DNA of 6,430 bases, taken from the NCBI GenBank assembly GCA_013001935.1, contig JABDKZ010000215.1:1-6430 (forward strand). Direction: 5' to 3'. Positions 6,394 to 6,430 of this stretch are shown one piece after another. Source of the DNA: Maribacter sp. (GTDB lineage: Bacteria; Bacteroidota; Bacteroidia; Flavobacteriales; Flavobacteriaceae). Within the stretch, counting starts at the first letter, position 1, and every line of letters starts with the position of its first letter. The notes under the pieces are model-generated. The model searched no databases. It was given only the letters and a program-made list of their open reading frames with translations, and had not been told where the DNA came from. The position numbers and the translations under genes were made by a program.

Positions 6394-6430
6394 CGGTCTG
6401 GACGAGACTCGAACTCGCGACCCCCTGCGT
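6394..6430 (-). tRNA. tRNA-Asp (GTC), 3' part only; 5' part lies beyond the window edge
   Basis: Read on the - strand this gives AC plus GCAGG (end of the anticodon loop and 3' side of its stem), a short variable segment GGGTC, then the T-arm GCGAG-TTCGAGT-CTCGT with a full 5-bp stem, the acceptor strand CCAGACC and discriminator G. The loop end 'AC', the G73 discriminator (an aspartate identity base) and the overall sequence fit the usual Bacteroidota tRNA-Asp, whose anticodon GTC would lie just outside the window. CCA is not encoded, as expected for the phylum. The isotype is inferred because the anticodon itself is not visible. Confidence 0.85.

Noticed and set aside
6351..6430. tRNA-Asp as the integration site of a mobile element carrying the cassette
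   Set aside because: The tRNA keeps its own terminator right after its 3' end, no repeat of the tRNA 3' end appears elsewhere in the window, and no integrase is seen. Only one flank is visible.

Overview
The window looks like a stretch of a Bacteroidota (Bacteroidetes) chromosome. The evidence is the AT-rich coding sequence, starts with no real Shine-Dalgarno sequence, a truncated tRNA-Asp of the Bacteroidota type with no encoded CCA, and a LytTR-type regulator tail. No genus can be assigned from what is visible.

Layout: (1) Positions 2-127 hold the last 41 codons of a gene on the + strand whose tail reads like the end of a LytTR DNA-binding domain. (2) Positions 128-246 are a short regulatory gap. 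It carries a 7-bp direct repeat with a 21-bp period, the geometry of LytTR binding sites, followed by two AT-rich palindromes. (3) Positions 247-6300 hold five tightly packed + strand genes that look like one operon, with spacings of 6, 4, -124 and 36 bp. They encode a 95-aa protein of unknown function, a 299-aa charge-segregated protein, a 461-aa HExxH metallopeptidase-like protein, a 445-aa protein I do not recognise, and a 739-aa protein with a DUF2272 domain plus an OmpA-type peptidoglycan-binding domain. (4) Positions 6301-6350 show no feature. (5) On the - strand lie the 3' part of a tRNA-Asp gene and its terminator, converging on the operon.

How the genes may work together (inference): two products carry cell-wall-related folds or a peptidase motif. 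The 299-aa protein has a strongly acidic N-terminal region, then a cationic stretch, then a Gly/Ala-rich hydrophobic stretch, like a charge-masked membrane-active precursor. One reading is a small antagonism or cell-envelope system: a precursor or effector, a protease that could process it, an unidentified partner, and a protein that docks on peptidoglycan. The 95-aa first gene would be a candidate accessory or immunity protein. None of the five proteins has an obvious Sec signal peptide, so export would need another route or lysis. Only the motifs are directly supported; the joint function is a hypothesis.
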